From Bacillota bacterium (GTDB taxonomy: Bacteria > Bacillota > Clostridia > Lachnospirales > Bianqueaceae), in assembly GCA_017442535.1 (NCBI GenBank), contig JAFRZL010000028.1:1-64000 (forward strand): a stretch of 64,000 nt of DNA, in the 5' to 3' direction. Numbering within the stretch: the first letter of the stretch is position 1; each line of letters begins with the position of its first letter. Made by a program: the position numbers and the translations under genes. The notes beneath the pieces were generated by a model that saw nothing but the letters and a program-made list of their open reading frames with translations, made no database searches and was not told the DNA's origin. This document shows positions 1 through 9,919 of the stretch, piece by piece.

Positions 1-287
1 GCACCGGAACGTACGGAAACCAGAAGAGGATTCTCCAGATCGCCGAACTTCTTGCCGGTGATCTCTTCCATCTTAACAATATACTCTTCGATCTGGCCCA
101 TGATCTCAGCATTGATCTCACGGCCGTCCTCATAATACTGGGTGCAGGCTTCGGTCGTGATCGTAAAGCCCTGGGGAACCGGAAGACCGATATTGGTCAT
201 TTCTGCCAGGTTCGCGCCTTTACCGCCAAGGAGCTCACGCATATTTGCGTTACCCTCGGTAAAAAGATATACCCATTTTCTGCTCAT
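1..287 (-). CDS. ppdK: pyruvate, phosphate dikinase, N-terminal fragment
   Basis: The first 95 codons of a gene that runs off the left edge of the window. The ATG at 287 is preceded by AGGAGGT (293-299), so the start is secure. The visible protein begins MSRKWVYLFTEG and continues with LLGGKGANLAEM and VPQGFTITTEAC, the characteristic N-terminal nucleotide-binding start of PPDK, which interconverts pyruvate, ATP and phosphate with PEP, AMP and PPi. In fermentative Clostridia this enzyme commonly runs glycolytically in place of pyruvate kinase or gluconeogenically. It follows glyS on the same strand with a 62-nt gap and could be co-transcribed. The catalytic His and PEP domains lie outside the window. 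Confidence 0.93.
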   Translation of the reverse strand, partial: MSRKWVYLFTEGNANMRELLGGKGANLAEMTNIGLPVPQGFTITTEACTQYYEDGREINAEIMGQIEEYIVKMEEITGKKFGDLENPLLVSVRSG

Positions 288-349
288 TAAAGTACCTCCT
301 ACGTGATTTCTATCGAAGGGCTGTTCTCGTCATGCCCATCGTATTCGGA

Positions 350-1732
350 TTAAAACTTGCCGCGGAAGAATTCTCCCAGGTCGGCAATCGCAATCCTCTG
401 CTGCTGCATGGAATCGCGCTCGCGAATCGTCACGGACTGATCCTCCAGCGTGTCAAAATCAACCGTGATGCAATAAGGTGTGCCGATCTCGTCCTGACGG
501 CGGTAGCGTTTGCCGATGCTGCCGGTATCGTCATACTGTGCAGGATAGTCAGCGGAAATCTGTGCGAACAGTTCCTCAGCCTTGGGGCCCAGCTTCTTGG
601 AAAGCGGGAGCACCGCGACCTTGACCGGTGCAAGCTTGGGCGAGAAGCGAAGCACGGTGCGAACGTCGCCGCCCTCAAGCTCCTCTTCATCATATGCGTC
701 GCAGAGGAAGGCCAGCGTGACGCGGTCCGCGCCGAGCGAAGGCTCGATGCAGTAAGGAACGAATTTCTCGTTGGTCACGGGATCCTGATAGCTCATATCC
801 TGCCCGGAATGGGTCTGATGCCGCATCAGGTCATAGTCCGTACGGTCGGCAATGCCCCAGAGCTCACCCCAGCCAAAGGGGAAGGTGTACTCGATATCGG
901 TCGTTCCCTTGGAATAGAAAGCCATTTCTTCTTTGCTGTGCTCGCGCAGACGCAGGTGATCGGGCTGGATGCCCAGATCGTAGAGCCAGTTGACGCAGAA
1001 CTTCTTCCAGTACTCGTACCAGTCCAGATCCGTCCCGGGCTGGCAGAAGAATTCCAGCTCCATCTGCTCGAATTCACGCGTGCGGAAAGTGAAATTGCCG
1101 GGCGTGATCTCGTTGCGGAAGCTCTTGCCGATCTGGCCGATGCCGAACGGGAGCTTCTTGCGGCTGGTCCGCTGCACATTCTTGAAGTTGACAAAGATGC
1201 CCTGAGCCGTCTCGGGACGCAGATAAACCACTGCTTTGGCATCTTCGGTAACGCCCTGGAAGGTCTTGAACATCAGGTTGAACTGGCGGATATTGGTGAA
1301 ATCCTGCTTGCCGCAGTTGGGGCAGCAGATGTGATGATCCGCGATATACTGCTCCATCTCGGCGTTGGTCCATCCATCGATCGGCTTATCGGGGGTCAGG
1401 CTGTTCTCAAACATATAGTCCTCGATCAGCTTGTCCGCGCGGAAGCGGGATTTGCAGGCCTTGCAATCCATCAGAGGATCGTCAAAATTGCCCACATGGC
1501 CTGTGGCCACCCAGACTTCGGGATTCATCAGAATCGCACTGTCCATGCCGACATTATAGGGATTGTGGCTGATAAAAGCATTCCACCAGGCCTTTTTGAC
1601 ATTGTTCTTGAGCTCAACGCCGAGCGGCCCGTAATCCCATGTATTGGCCAGACCGCCATAGATCTCGGATCCGGCATACATAAAACCGCGTGCCTTGGCC
1701 AGAGCGACGATCTTGTCCATCGTTTTCTCCAT
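350..1732 (-). CDS. glyS: glycyl-tRNA synthetase, single-chain (homodimeric) type
   Basis: A 460-aa class II aminoacyl-tRNA synthetase that charges tRNA-Gly. It begins [17 protein letters not shown] and shows the family's [18 protein letters not shown] segment, a zinc-type CxxC pair (CKAC, CPNC), class II motif 2 ([11 protein letters not shown] followed by [10 protein letters not shown]) and motif 3 ([10 protein letters not shown]) before an anticodon-binding C-terminus ([12 protein letters not shown]). Length and architecture match the eukaryote-like homodimeric form, not the two-chain glyQ/glyS form. The ATG at 1732 follows GAGAGGGA at good spacing; an in-frame ATG four codons later is less well placed. 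It has its own consensus promoter (1780-1808), so it is probably not dependent on the era-recO transcript upstream. Confidence 0.96.
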   Translation of the reverse strand: MEKTMDKIVALAKARGFMYAGSEIYGGLANTWDYGPLGVELKNNVKKAWWNAFISHNPYNVGMDSAILMNPEVWVATGHVGNFDDPLMDCKACKSRFRADKLIEDYMFENSLTPDKPIDGWTNAEMEQYIADHHICCPNCGKQDFTNIRQFNLMFKTFQGVTEDAKAVVYLRPETAQGIFVNFKNVQRTSRKKLPFGIGQIGKSFRNEITPGNFTFRTREFEQMELEFFCQPGTDLDWYEYWKKFCVNWLYDLGIQPDHLRLREHSKEEMAFYSKGTTDIEYTFPFGWGELWGIADRTDYDLMRHQTHSGQDMSYQDPVTNEKFVPYCIEPSLGADRVTLAFLCDAYDEEELEGGDVRTVLRFSPKLAPVKVAVLPLSKKLGPKAEELFAQISADYPAQYDDTGSIGKRYRRQDEIGTPYCITVDFDTLEDQSVTIRERDSMQQQRIAIADLGEFFRGKF

Positions 1733-1779
1733 TATTTTCCCTCTCTTCGGCAGAATAATCTATGCTTAACGCACTCTTT

Positions 1780-1808
1780 AGTATATCAAAATCATGGCTG
1801 TGTGTCAA
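1780..1808 (-). promoter_or_regulatory. sigma-A type promoter for glyS
   Basis: On the minus strand TTGACA (1803-1808), a 17-nt spacer and TATACT (1780-1785) lie 48 bp upstream of the glyS ATG. The leader is too short for a T-box, and I see no T-box sequence. Confidence 0.75.
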
Positions 1809-1859
1809 TTCTTTCTTTTGACTTTTATCGATAAATGCGTCAAGATTTACAAAAAAGAC

Positions 1860-2636
1860 TTAATTTGCGGGATCTAGGAGGCTCGCAAGCTCGCGCCATT
1901 CCCGCAGGAAGCGCAGGCTTTCGGGCTCGCGCTGGAGGTATTGCATCAGGAAGCGGCTCGCGAACAGGAAGAGGGCCTCGCGCGTGCCGGGTTCCACCGT
2001 GAATTTGTAGAGCTTTGCCTCGTCCGCCTCCAGCACGTAGCGGAGCGTGTAGAGGACGGCCGGACCGACACTCATCGCGTCGCCGTGACGGCGCGCGCAG
2101 TCCGCACAGAGCACGCCTCCCGCCTGGACACTGAGAGCCGCGCCCTCACCGGGGACCGCTCCGCAGGAGAGGCATCGCTCCGTCTGCGGCCGCAGCCCCA
2201 CCATGGCCAGACTCCGCAGCACAAAAGCCGTTGCCGTCATCTGTGCGGAAAGGCTTGGCTCGGTGATCAGCTGCAGTCCCCTCAGCAGGATCCGCAGCAT
2301 ATCATTGCAGGCCTCGCCCTCCACCGCAAGATCCCGCGCCGTTTCGACCATCCAGGATGCCCAGGCGAGAGCCTCAGGATCCTGCCGGATCGCATAAAAC
2401 TGCTCGATCGGCGTTGCCTCACGCAGGATCCAGCTGCCGCGGCTCTGATCCATTACAAAATCCGCATAGGTAAACAGCTGCGCCGCCGCAGCCAGCCTGG
2501 CGCCCTGTTTTTTGGCCCCTTTGGCAATCGCGGAGAACCGTCCGTGGTCCACGCTGATAAGGGTCAGGCGCTTGTCCTGCTCACCCAGCAGATATTCCTG
2601 CACGACCAGTGCACGGACATGCATGGTTGCGGCCAT
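1860..2636 (-). CDS. recO: DNA repair protein RecO
   Basis: A 258-aa RecO, the mediator that with RecR loads RecA onto SSB-coated single-stranded DNA in gap repair. The N-terminal OB fold is visible (VRALVVQEYLLGEQDKRLTLIS followed by GRFSAIAKGAKK), and a zinc-finger pair of cysteines (CLSCGA, then CADC about 24 residues later) sits in the C-terminal helical domain as in Firmicute RecO. The ATG at 2636 is preceded by GGAGGAG. It lies 17 nt downstream of era on the same strand, the usual Firmicute era-recO order, so the two are very likely co-transcribed. Confidence 0.95.
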   Translation of the reverse strand: MAATMHVRALVVQEYLLGEQDKRLTLISVDHGRFSAIAKGAKKQGARLAAAAQLFTYADFVMDQSRGSWILREATPIEQFYAIRQDPEALAWASWMVETARDLAVEGEACNDMLRILLRGLQLITEPSLSAQMTATAFVLRSLAMVGLRPQTERCLSCGAVPGEGAALSVQAGGVLCADCARRHGDAMSVGPAVLYTLRYVLEADEAKLYKFTVEPGTREALFLFASRFLMQYLQREPESLRFLREWRELASLLDPAN

Positions 2637-2653
2637 AAGCTCCTCCTCCGTTC

Positions 2654-3538
2654 TCAGCGCTGATCACGGGCCAGATTATTGACAAAGACCTCGTTATCGC
2701 GCCAGTTTTCTCTGACTTTGACCCAGAGCTGCAGATTCACCTTGGTCCCCAGGAATTTCTGGATCTCGATCCGGGCCTGGGAGCCGATTTTCTTGATGGT
2801 CTGGCCCTGTCTGCCCAGAATAATGGGCTTATGGGATGCTTTCTCGCAGATGATCGTCGCATTGATGTCCACAAGATGGCGGCCCGGGCGGTCCGTAAAA
2901 GTGTCGATCACGACGGCGATGCCGTGCGGCACCTCGTGGCTCAGCACGTAGAGTGCTTTCTCCCGGATGAATTCGGCCACCAGCATGCGTTCGGGCTGAT
3001 CGGTCACCATATCTTCCGGGAAATACGCAGGCCCCTCGGGCAGGTACTGGAAGACGACGTCCACCAGTTCGTCCACATTGGTCCCTTCGAAGGCCGAGAT
3101 CGGGACGATCTCATCAAAGATACCCATCGCGGCATACTCGCGGGCCGTCTGCGCCACCTTCTCCAGCTCGACCATATCGGTCTTGTTGATAACGAGGATC
3201 TTATGCGCATGGGTGCGGCGGGCCCGGTCGATGGCAGCCTGATCATCCTCGCGCGGTCTGCCCGGCTCCACCATCACCAGGATCAGATCGATCCCGTCGA
3301 GGGATTCATCCACCATCTCCATCATCTTGCTGTCCAGCACGTGCTGCGGCTTGTGGATGCCCGGCGTGTCGATAAAGACAGCCTGGCCCCTCTCGGTCGT
3401 GTAAATGCACTGGATGCTGTTACGCGTCGTCTGGGGCTTGTTGGACGTGATCGTGAGCTTCTCGCCCATGATCTGGTTCAGCAGTGTGGACTTGCCCACA
3501 TTAGGGCGTCCGATTACAGTAATAAAACCTGATTTCAT
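2654..3538 (-). CDS. era: GTPase Era, ribosome biogenesis
   Basis: A 294-aa Era GTPase. The N-terminal G domain has G1 GRPNVGKS at residues 10-17, G3 DTPG and G4 NKTD; the C-terminal KH domain contains GRQGQTIKKIGSQAR. Era binds the 3' end of 16S rRNA and takes part in 30S maturation; it acts in the cytoplasm and at the membrane. The start is MKSGFITVIGRPN with a GAGGAAAT ribosome site. Typical Firmicute size. It is followed closely by recO and lies 45 nt downstream of the PBP gene. Confidence 0.97.
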   Translation of the reverse strand: MKSGFITVIGRPNVGKSTLLNQIMGEKLTITSNKPQTTRNSIQCIYTTERGQAVFIDTPGIHKPQHVLDSKMMEMVDESLDGIDLILVMVEPGRPREDDQAAIDRARRTHAHKILVINKTDMVELEKVAQTAREYAAMGIFDEIVPISAFEGTNVDELVDVVFQYLPEGPAYFPEDMVTDQPERMLVAEFIREKALYVLSHEVPHGIAVVIDTFTDRPGRHLVDINATIICEKASHKPIILGRQGQTIKKIGSQARIEIQKFLGTKVNLQLWVKVRENWRDNEVFVNNLARDQR

Positions 3539-3554
3539 ACTATTTCCTCACCAT

Positions 3555-3575
3555 TCGGACCGTGGGAAGGTCCGA
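3555..3575 (-). terminator. small hairpin between the PBP gene and era
   Basis: TCGGACC and GGTCCGA (7 bp) enclose a 7-nt loop in the 45-nt gap. There is no U-tract, so it may be an attenuator or RNA-processing site or have no function. Confidence 0.3.
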
Positions 3576-3583
3576 GAAATCTC

Positions 3584-5158
3584 CTATGCAGACGGATTCA
3601 GATAACGGGCCAGGATCTGACGGGCCAGATCCGCGGCTTTGATACGGCCGCCCGCCTGCTCGATCAGGACGGTCACTGCGACGGGAGCACTGCCATCCGG
3701 TGTGATAAATCCGGTGAACCATGAATGATCCACGCCGGATTCGTTCTCCGCCGTACCCGTCTTGCCGTAGCATGTTAGGCCAAGGGCCTTGCTCATGCCG
3801 GCCGCGGTACCCGTATCGGTCACACCGCTCATCAGGGTTTTAAGCCATTCCGCTTCATCTTCGCTCATCAGCGGCTGCGGATTCCCGGGCGGATAATACT
3901 TTTTGACGGTTTTGTCGCGGTTCAATACTTCGCTCACCAGGCTGAAATCGTGAACCGTGCCGCTGCAGGCAATGGCGCAGGTAATGCGGTTCATCATCAG
4001 GGGCGTCATGCCTGTGCGTCCCTGGCCGATCGCCGTGGCTGCCACATCCTCTTCGGAACTGTCGGCCTTTAGTCCGATCCGCGCCGCCTCCGCGGGCAGG
4101 ATCAGTTCGGGTGCCTTGCCAAAGCCCATGCTCTCCATAACCGCGATCATGTCCTCCGCTCCGATTTTCACGCCGAGCGTCGAGAAAAAGGTGTTGCAGG
4201 AGTCCGCAAACGCGGAAGCTATGCTCTGCGTCCCGTGTACCGCGCCTCCGTAGCAGCGGAGGCCGTAGCTGTTAAAATACGCATATCCGTCACAGGTATA
4301 ACGGTAATCCGCGTCATAGGCCGCGCTCCTGCGCCAGGCCAGACTCGTCAGGATCTTAAAGGTGGAGCCCGGTGCGTAAAGGCCCTGGCTGGCACGATTA
4401 AAGAAGAGATTACCCTTCTCCTCGATCAGTTCATCCCACTGGGAAAGCACGGTGTTGGGGTCGTAAAACGGTTTGGAGACCATGACGAGCAGCCGTCCGG
4501 TATCGGCCTCTGTGAGGACCACAGCACCCCGGTAGTCGCCCAGCAGATCCCACGCGTAATTTGAAAGCTTCGCGTCGATTGTCGTCACGACGTCACAGCC
4601 GTCAAGCTTGCGGTCGGTCGTCCAGTACGCAATGGAATCCCAAAGCGACCCGGCGGACAGCAGGTCCTGATTGACCGCATATTCCAGGCCACTCTTGCCC
4701 GAACCGCTATAGCCGGTCACCGGGCCGAGCACGCTGCCGTACGGATAAACGCGCACGCCTTTCGCATCCTGGCAGGCGATCTCGGTACCGTTACGGTCCA
4801 GGAGGCTCCCGCGGTCAAAGCGCGCCTCGATCTCGGGCAGACGCGGGTTGTAGGAATTCCCCTGGATCCGCACGCTGTCATAGATCAGTATCTTAACCAG
4901 CCACAGCGCCAGGATCACGTAGAACAGGACGAAAAAGGCCTTGAGCACCCGCTCGGATTTCTTGTAGCGGGAGGTATAGACCTTGGGCTCCTCAGTCCTC
5001 GGGCCCTTTGAAGGGGAAGGCACCCGTGCGTTCGCTTGAGCGTTTGCTGACCTGCCCGCCTGACTCGTTGGTGCCTTTGCGCCTGAGCTGGTACGGGATG
5101 GTGTCCTGGAAGCGCTCTTTGCGGGCTCTTTCGGCCTCCCTTTGCTTTCTTTCTTCAT
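3584..5158 (-). CDS. penicillin-binding protein, single-pass transpeptidase
   Basis: A 524-aa peptidoglycan D,D-transpeptidase of the class B/FtsI-PBP2 type. Residues 1-67 are Lys/Ser/Arg/Pro-rich and look disordered; a membrane anchor follows (about 70-92, ending ALWLVKILIYD). The catalytic domain has SxxK in APGSTFKIL, an SxN-type motif in FADSCNTFFS and KTG in CYGKTGTAE, with ITPDG near the end. The PBP dimer domain is short (DRNGTEIAC), as in PbpA-like proteins that pair with RodA/FtsW. It overlaps the upstream FtsW/RodA gene by 167 nt, so they are surely co-transcribed and probably form one glycosyltransferase-transpeptidase pair. The ATG at 5158 has only a weak AAAGG site; a GTG at 5023 would shorten the overlap but lacks a ribosome site. 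Confidence 0.9.
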   Translation of the reverse strand: MKKESKGRPKEPAKSASRTPSRTSSGAKAPTSQAGRSANAQANARVPSPSKGPRTEEPKVYTSRYKKSERVLKAFFVLFYVILALWLVKILIYDSVRIQGNSYNPRLPEIEARFDRGSLLDRNGTEIACQDAKGVRVYPYGSVLGPVTGYSGSGKSGLEYAVNQDLLSAGSLWDSIAYWTTDRKLDGCDVVTTIDAKLSNYAWDLLGDYRGAVVLTEADTGRLLVMVSKPFYDPNTVLSQWDELIEEKGNLFFNRASQGLYAPGSTFKILTSLAWRRSAAYDADYRYTCDGYAYFNSYGLRCYGGAVHGTQSIASAFADSCNTFFSTLGVKIGAEDMIAVMESMGFGKAPELILPAEAARIGLKADSSEEDVAATAIGQGRTGMTPLMMNRITCAIACSGTVHDFSLVSEVLNRDKTVKKYYPPGNPQPLMSEDEAEWLKTLMSGVTDTGTAAGMSKALGLTCYGKTGTAENESGVDHSWFTGFITPDGSAPVAVTVLIEQAGGRIKAADLARQILARYLNPSA

Positions 5159-6497
5159 TCTTTCTGACCTTTCTTTCCGTCTGGCTTCGGCTTCGGAAGA
5201 GTTCCTGCACGATGGCCATGATAATACAGGTGGATAGGAGCGAGGTGCCGCCGTAACTGACGAGCGGCAGTGTAACGCCTGTGAGCGGCAGGAGCTTGAT
5301 CACGCCTCCCATGATCAGGCAGGTCTGCACGCCTGTGATGATCGAACACGCCATGGCGAGATTGCGCCGCAGACGGCTCTCGTAGCGGCTCACCAGATCA
5401 AACATCAGGAGTGCCATCAGGAGATAGATCATTACTGTCATAAAACCAAAGATCCCGCCGAATTCCTCGCAGATTGCGGCAAAAATCATATCGGTCCAGC
5501 CTTCGGGGATATAATAGGGCATTCCCTGGAAGAGGCCTTTGCCGAAGAACCGCCCGGCCGAGATAGCAAAAAGCGACTGAGCGATCTGGTACCCTCCTCC
5601 ATCGATATCTTTCCATGGATCGAGCCAGATGTCGACACGGGTACGGACATGCCCCACCAGTTTATAAGCGCCGAAGCCTGCCACGATCACGGCCAGTACG
5701 CCGACGGCCAGGATCCATTCGCGCTGGGTATAGTCGTAGGTCATCAGCAGATACATCGTGCAGAAAATCAGGATCATGCCCAGGTCATTCTGGATCAGCA
5801 GAGCTACGGACAGTCCGCCCGTAACAACCGCCCCCACCAGGACGGAGCTGACGCGCCTCCGCCGCATGTAAAGCGCAGAGAGCAGGAAGACCAGAACGGG
5901 TTTGACCAGCTCGGAAGGCTGGAAGGAGAATCCGTGGATATCCGCCCAGTTCAGCGCACCGTTTTCCGGCGAGGGAAAGATGAATGGCAGCGCGATCAGT
6001 CCGAACGCGGCCGCCGCGAAAACCCACCAGGGGATCCGGTAGACCCAGCGTCCACGCAGGATAAACATCATCAGATTCATGACCGCGGCCGAAATCACGA
6101 TCCACCAGATCTGGCGGATGCAGTTGTCAGGCCTGAGTCTCCAGAGCATCACGATTCCGATGCTCATCAGGAAAATCATGCTGTTGGTAAGGATCCTGCT
6201 GGTACCGCGGTGCAGGCGGTCAAGTGAGAGCATCAGGAGAGCAAAAGCCGCCCAGGCAATGGCGAACATCTTGATGAATGTGCCGAAACGCAGTCCTCCC
6301 GCCTCGTGCAGCAGGATGAGCGCTGCCGATTGTATGTTGAAAATAATAATGACGAGCCTCTGCAGCAGGCAGCAGCGGTGATAGGATTTCGCTGTGATCG
6401 ACCGCTTTAATACCGCGACAAAGCCGCTGACGGTAAAGACCATCACCCAGAGGACGTTGGTATATTTACTGATTTGGGTCAGAATGTGCAGCATCAT
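4992..6497 (-). CDS. FtsW/RodA/SpoVE family SEDS peptidoglycan glycosyltransferase
   Basis: A roughly 501-aa polytopic SEDS protein that polymerises lipid II. Many membrane segments are visible, with family motifs NWADIHGFSFQPSELVKP, DLGMILIF, the KLVGHVRTRVDIWLDPW segment and PLTGVTLPLVSYGGTS near the C-terminus. The last about 60 residues are a charged, Arg/Lys/Glu-rich tail. The ATG at 6497 overlaps the U32 peptidase stop (ATGATG/TGA) and has GAAAGGGG upstream, so the longer open frame is not real coding. The extended N-terminus before the first conserved SEDS block resembles clostridial FtsW-like proteins encoded with PbpA. Which of RodA, FtsW or SpoVE it replaces cannot be decided from the sequence. 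Confidence 0.9.
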   Translation of the reverse strand: MMLHILTQISKYTNVLWVMVFTVSGFVAVLKRSITAKSYHRCCLLQRLVIIIFNIQSAALILLHEAGGLRFGTFIKMFAIAWAAFALLMLSLDRLHRGTSRILTNSMIFLMSIGIVMLWRLRPDNCIRQIWWIVISAAVMNLMMFILRGRWVYRIPWWVFAAAAFGLIALPFIFPSPENGALNWADIHGFSFQPSELVKPVLVFLLSALYMRRRRVSSVLVGAVVTGGLSVALLIQNDLGMILIFCTMYLLMTYDYTQREWILAVGVLAVIVAGFGAYKLVGHVRTRVDIWLDPWKDIDGGGYQIAQSLFAISAGRFFGKGLFQGMPYYIPEGWTDMIFAAICEEFGGIFGFMTVMIYLLMALLMFDLVSRYESRLRRNLAMACSIITGVQTCLIMGGVIKLLPLTGVTLPLVSYGGTSLLSTCIIMAIVQELFRSRSQTERKVRKNEERKQREAERARKERFQDTIPYQLRRKGTNESGGQVSKRSSERTGAFPFKGPED

Positions 6498-8863
6498 TCC
6501 ACCCCTTTCTCGTAGCGGCCTGCCGTGACCGGGAACCCGGCTGTGCAGGGCGTACCCGCCAGGGCACGGGTATAGGCCGTCAGGATCTCCTCCACACGTG
6601 AAGGCGTTTCGTCCAGGAAGTACAGACGCAGCCTCCCCGCGGGCAGGCCGGCAAGCCGTCTGGGATGATCGGCCAGCCATATGGGGCGGTTCAGATAGAA
6701 GACATTATAACAGTCCCGGCAATGGCGTTCCATCGGCCAGGATTCATGTTTGCGGTCTATGAGGAGTTCCGGGCGGCGTATGGCTCCGGGGCGCTCCCTT
6801 GTGCAGAGACCTGATTCTCGGGTGGGACACTGTTCGGTCAGCATCACCGGAATCCGTCCGTAGACTATGCAGGCGGAGGTCGGGTCGAAGGGGATCGCAG
6901 CGAGCTCGTTATAGGAGAGCTCGGGGGAAAGGGTCACGCCCTTCACCGCTGACAGCGCGTCTGCGTCCTGCCAGAGTCCCTGCTGCAGGACCGTCCTGGT
7001 CAGATGACTCATAACGGGGACGCCGGGACCGGTCTCGATGATCCAGCCGTTATGCTGCAGAATCTCGCCCAGATGCCAGGCGAGCAGACGGTCAAGTCCG
7101 GCTGCGCGCCAGCGCTTCAGGTCGGCCATGAGTCTGTCGGACGCCTCTCTGCGTGTGATATGCGGGAGGGCGAGCGCCAGTCCGGAGCCCTTCGCAAGCT
7201 CCTGATAACGGCCGATCCGCTCGGGACGGAAGTATTCTGTGCGCAGATAGATGCGCTCCACACGCCCTCCAAGGGCGGCAAGCTGTTCTTCAGAGGTAAT
7301 GACTGCATCCAGCACCTGCTTTCCCGCAGGGACGTCCGGTACGGAGGGCATGGGCACTTCGGACGGCTGATAGAATGGAGGTTCCATGCGCCGGAGCATC
7401 TCTGCCGCCGCGCCGCGCCGCAGCTCATTCAGCGCGGAAACGGGCAGGAAGCATCCTTCGTCCATCTGAATGGTGATTTCTTCAGCTGTAAAAGGCGTAT
7501 CTCCGAATTTCGCAAGCTGTTTCCGGACATCCGCCCCGGAAAGAGGCCTTTTATCGGCGGCCATCACGGGGGCAGCGCCCATATACTCTGCGTGAATGCC
7601 CTGATGCGTAAGCGTCATCACGGGGGCTTCGCCGATGCGGAGCCTGGCTGAAACGCCGACCGGGATCTTCCGCTCAGGCATCTCCTGGGAGAGCCTGTCA
7701 CTCAGGCTTTTCCTGACCAGAAGACGGACTTCATCGCCCGCCCTCGCACCGGGCAGTGGATCGACCGAGAGTTTACCCCCGCCGCTTTGGCCGGGCGTCC
7801 AGCTGCGGGCCTGCACTATGACGGAAGGGTATGGCTCGCGTGAGGTCCGCACCTCAAGCGCGTCCCCGGGCTCCACCGCCTCCTCGAGCTCCAGCACCGT
7901 GCGGCGCCCGGCCATAGCGACCCGACCCGCGTGAACTCCGGAATGCTTGGGGCTGTCATGGCAGATCATATCATCGGTTTTGCCGAACAGATAGCCTTTG
8001 GAGAATCCTCCGCGGTTAAATAGCAGGGCAAGCTCCTCCCTCTCCCTGTCCGACAGACGGATATTCTCCCCTTTCTCACGATAATAATCCAGTGCACGCC
8101 GGTACGCGGAAATCACGCCCTGCACGTATGGCAGGCCTTTCAGACGGCCTTCGACTTTGAGGGAGTCCACCTGATGCTCGGCAAGCTCTTTGATATGGTC
8201 GATGGTACAGATATCTTTTAAGTTCATGTAATGACGTTCGGCAGGATCCAGATCCGTACGGTAGGAAAGGCGGCAGGGCTGTGCACAGCGTCCGCGGTTG
8301 CCGCTCCTTCCTCCGATCATGGAGGAAAGCAGGCACTGTCCCGAGTAGGAATAGCAGAGCGCGCCGTGGATAAAGACCTCCGTCTCGATTCCCGCCCGCT
8401 CACGGATCTCACGCACTTCACTAAGCGGCAGCTCGCGCGAGAGCACCACCCGTCCGAAGCCGGCCTTTTTGGCCCAGACGGCGCCCTCCAGATTATGAAT
8501 GCTCATCTGAGTACTTGCCGATAATTCGATCTGCGGAAAGCGCCTGCGCACATAGGCCGCGGCCCCGATATCCTGCATGATCAGTCCCGATATTCCCAGA
8601 GGCAGCACCTCATCCACAAAGCGAAGCAGTTCCTCCCACTCCGTCTGCTTGATCAGGGTATTCAGCGTAAGATAGGTGCGAACCCCGCGCGGCGCACAAA
8701 AACAGACGGCTTCCCGAATCTGATCCGACTCGAAATTAGCCGCTCCGGCCCTCGCGTTAAAGGCTTTTCCGCCAAAATACACCGCGTCCGCCCCGGCATT
8801 GACCGCGCCTTTCAGAATATCCAGGCTGCCCGCCGGAGCCAGAAGCTCGGGAATCCTTCTCAT
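6494..8863 (-). CDS. U32 family peptidase-like protein with DUF3656-type middle region
   Basis: A 789-aa protein starting MRRIPELLAPAGSLDILKG and NAGADAVYFGGKAFNARAG, the signature start of the U32 family. The family Cys block GALCYSYSGQCLLSS is followed by GNRGRCAQPCR. The long middle and C-terminal part matches the layout of RlhA/YdcP-type U32 proteins, which take part in 23S rRNA hydroxylation; other U32 members (TrhP) modify tRNA wobble uridine, and peptidase activity is doubtful for most. A late cysteine cluster (CPTRESGLC, HCRDCYN) could hold a metal or Fe-S centre. It starts 7 nt after ruvB. Function is inferred from family only. Confidence 0.88.
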   Translation of the reverse strand: MRRIPELLAPAGSLDILKGAVNAGADAVYFGGKAFNARAGAANFESDQIREAVCFCAPRGVRTYLTLNTLIKQTEWEELLRFVDEVLPLGISGLIMQDIGAAAYVRRRFPQIELSASTQMSIHNLEGAVWAKKAGFGRVVLSRELPLSEVREIRERAGIETEVFIHGALCYSYSGQCLLSSMIGGRSGNRGRCAQPCRLSYRTDLDPAERHYMNLKDICTIDHIKELAEHQVDSLKVEGRLKGLPYVQGVISAYRRALDYYREKGENIRLSDREREELALLFNRGGFSKGYLFGKTDDMICHDSPKHSGVHAGRVAMAGRRTVLELEEAVEPGDALEVRTSREPYPSVIVQARSWTPGQSGGGKLSVDPLPGARAGDEVRLLVRKSLSDRLSQEMPERKIPVGVSARLRIGEAPVMTLTHQGIHAEYMGAAPVMAADKRPLSGADVRKQLAKFGDTPFTAEEITIQMDEGCFLPVSALNELRRGAAAEMLRRMEPPFYQPSEVPMPSVPDVPAGKQVLDAVITSEEQLAALGGRVERIYLRTEYFRPERIGRYQELAKGSGLALALPHITRREASDRLMADLKRWRAAGLDRLLAWHLGEILQHNGWIIETGPGVPVMSHLTRTVLQQGLWQDADALSAVKGVTLSPELSYNELAAIPFDPTSACIVYGRIPVMLTEQCPTRESGLCTRERPGAIRRPELLIDRKHESWPMERHCRDCYNVFYLNRPIWLADHPRRLAGLPAGRLRLYFLDETPSRVEEILTAYTRALAGTPCTAGFPVTAGRYEKGVE

Positions 8864-8870
8864 GTATCAA

Positions 8871-9908
8871 TCACTCTTTCATACTAAGCTGCTCGCCGAA
8901 ACCCGGCAGCGACCGGTGGAAATACTGCAGGCATTTGCCGGTCACCATGCGCCCGCGGAGGGTGCGCTGCAGGAATCCCTGCTGCATCAGATACGGCTCA
9001 CAGACATCTTCGACCGTGCCGGCGTCCTCGCCGATGGCCGCTGAAATCGTTTCCAGTCCGACGGGGCCGCCGCCAAAAACGTCGATCATGGTGGTCAGCA
9101 TCCTGCGGTCCAGCGAATCCAGTCCGCACGGATCGACTTTAAGGGCGTTTAAGGCCATCTCAGCCACTTCCTGTGTGATCTTGCCGTCGTACATGACCAT
9201 GGCAAAATCGCGGACCCGCTTAAGCAGGCGGTTGGCCAGACGGGGCGTTCCGCGGCTGCGCCGCGCGATCTCTTCCGCGCCTTCACGATCGATCTGCACC
9301 TCCAGCAGATCTGCGGAGTGCATGACGATCCTGGCCAGCTCCTCCGTGGTATAAAACTCCAGATGATTCAGCATGCCGAAGCGGTCGCGGAGAGGCGCAG
9401 AGAGCATCCCCACGCGCGTGGTCGCACCGATCAGCGTAAACTTGGGCAGCTCAATCCGGATCGACTTGGCCGCCGGGCCCTTGCCGATCATAATATCCAG
9501 TGCAAAATCCTCCATCGCCGAATACAGGACTTCTTCGACCTGACGGTTCAGGCGATGGATCTCATCAATAAAAAGCACATCTCCTTCGGAGAGATTATTC
9601 AGCACCGCGGCGATATCGCCGGGCCGCTCGATCGCCGGACCAGTGGTGATCTTGATATTCACACCCATTTCATTCGCGATGATCCCGGCAAGCGTCGTCT
9701 TGCCAAGTCCGGGAGGACCGTAAAAAAGCATATGGTCCAGCGGCTCCTTGCGAAGTTTGGCCGCCTCGATAAAGATCTTCAGATTGCGCTTGATCTCCTC
9801 CTGGCCGAAATAGTCCTCGAATCGGCGGGGACGAATGCTCTTCTCACCTTCGATTTCGTCCTGCTTGGCGCGGGAATCGATGATCCGTTCCAGTTCGTTA
9901 ATATCCAT
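8871..9908 (-). CDS. ruvB: Holliday junction branch migration ATPase RuvB
   Basis: A 345-aa AAA+ helicase subunit that drives branch migration of Holliday junctions with RuvA. Walker A is GPPGLGKTT (near residues 65-73), Walker B DEIHRL, sensor 1 GATTR, and the arginine-finger segment APLRDRFG; the C-terminal winged-helix domain ends with [13 protein letters not shown]. The first residues [18 protein letters not shown] are normal for clostridial RuvB. It is 11 nt downstream of ruvA, and both belong to the long operon with an SOS-like box at its head. Confidence 0.98.
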   Translation of the reverse strand: MDINELERIIDSRAKQDEIEGEKSIRPRRFEDYFGQEEIKRNLKIFIEAAKLRKEPLDHMLFYGPPGLGKTTLAGIIANEMGVNIKITTGPAIERPGDIAAVLNNLSEGDVLFIDEIHRLNRQVEEVLYSAMEDFALDIMIGKGPAAKSIRIELPKFTLIGATTRVGMLSAPLRDRFGMLNHLEFYTTEELARIVMHSADLLEVQIDREGAEEIARRSRGTPRLANRLLKRVRDFAMVMYDGKITQEVAEMALNALKVDPCGLDSLDRRMLTTMIDVFGGGPVGLETISAAIGEDAGTVEDVCEPYLMQQGFLQRTLRGRMVTGKCLQYFHRSLPGFGEQLSMKE

Positions 9909-9919
9909 AAGCTACTCCC

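Noticed and set aside
332-1834. 500-aa open frame on the plus strand opposite glyS
   Set aside because: Antisense shadow of a well-supported gene; no ribosome site and no family motifs. The same holds for long frames opposite leuS (24875-26722), recG (30808-32733) and the propeller gene (21811-23442).
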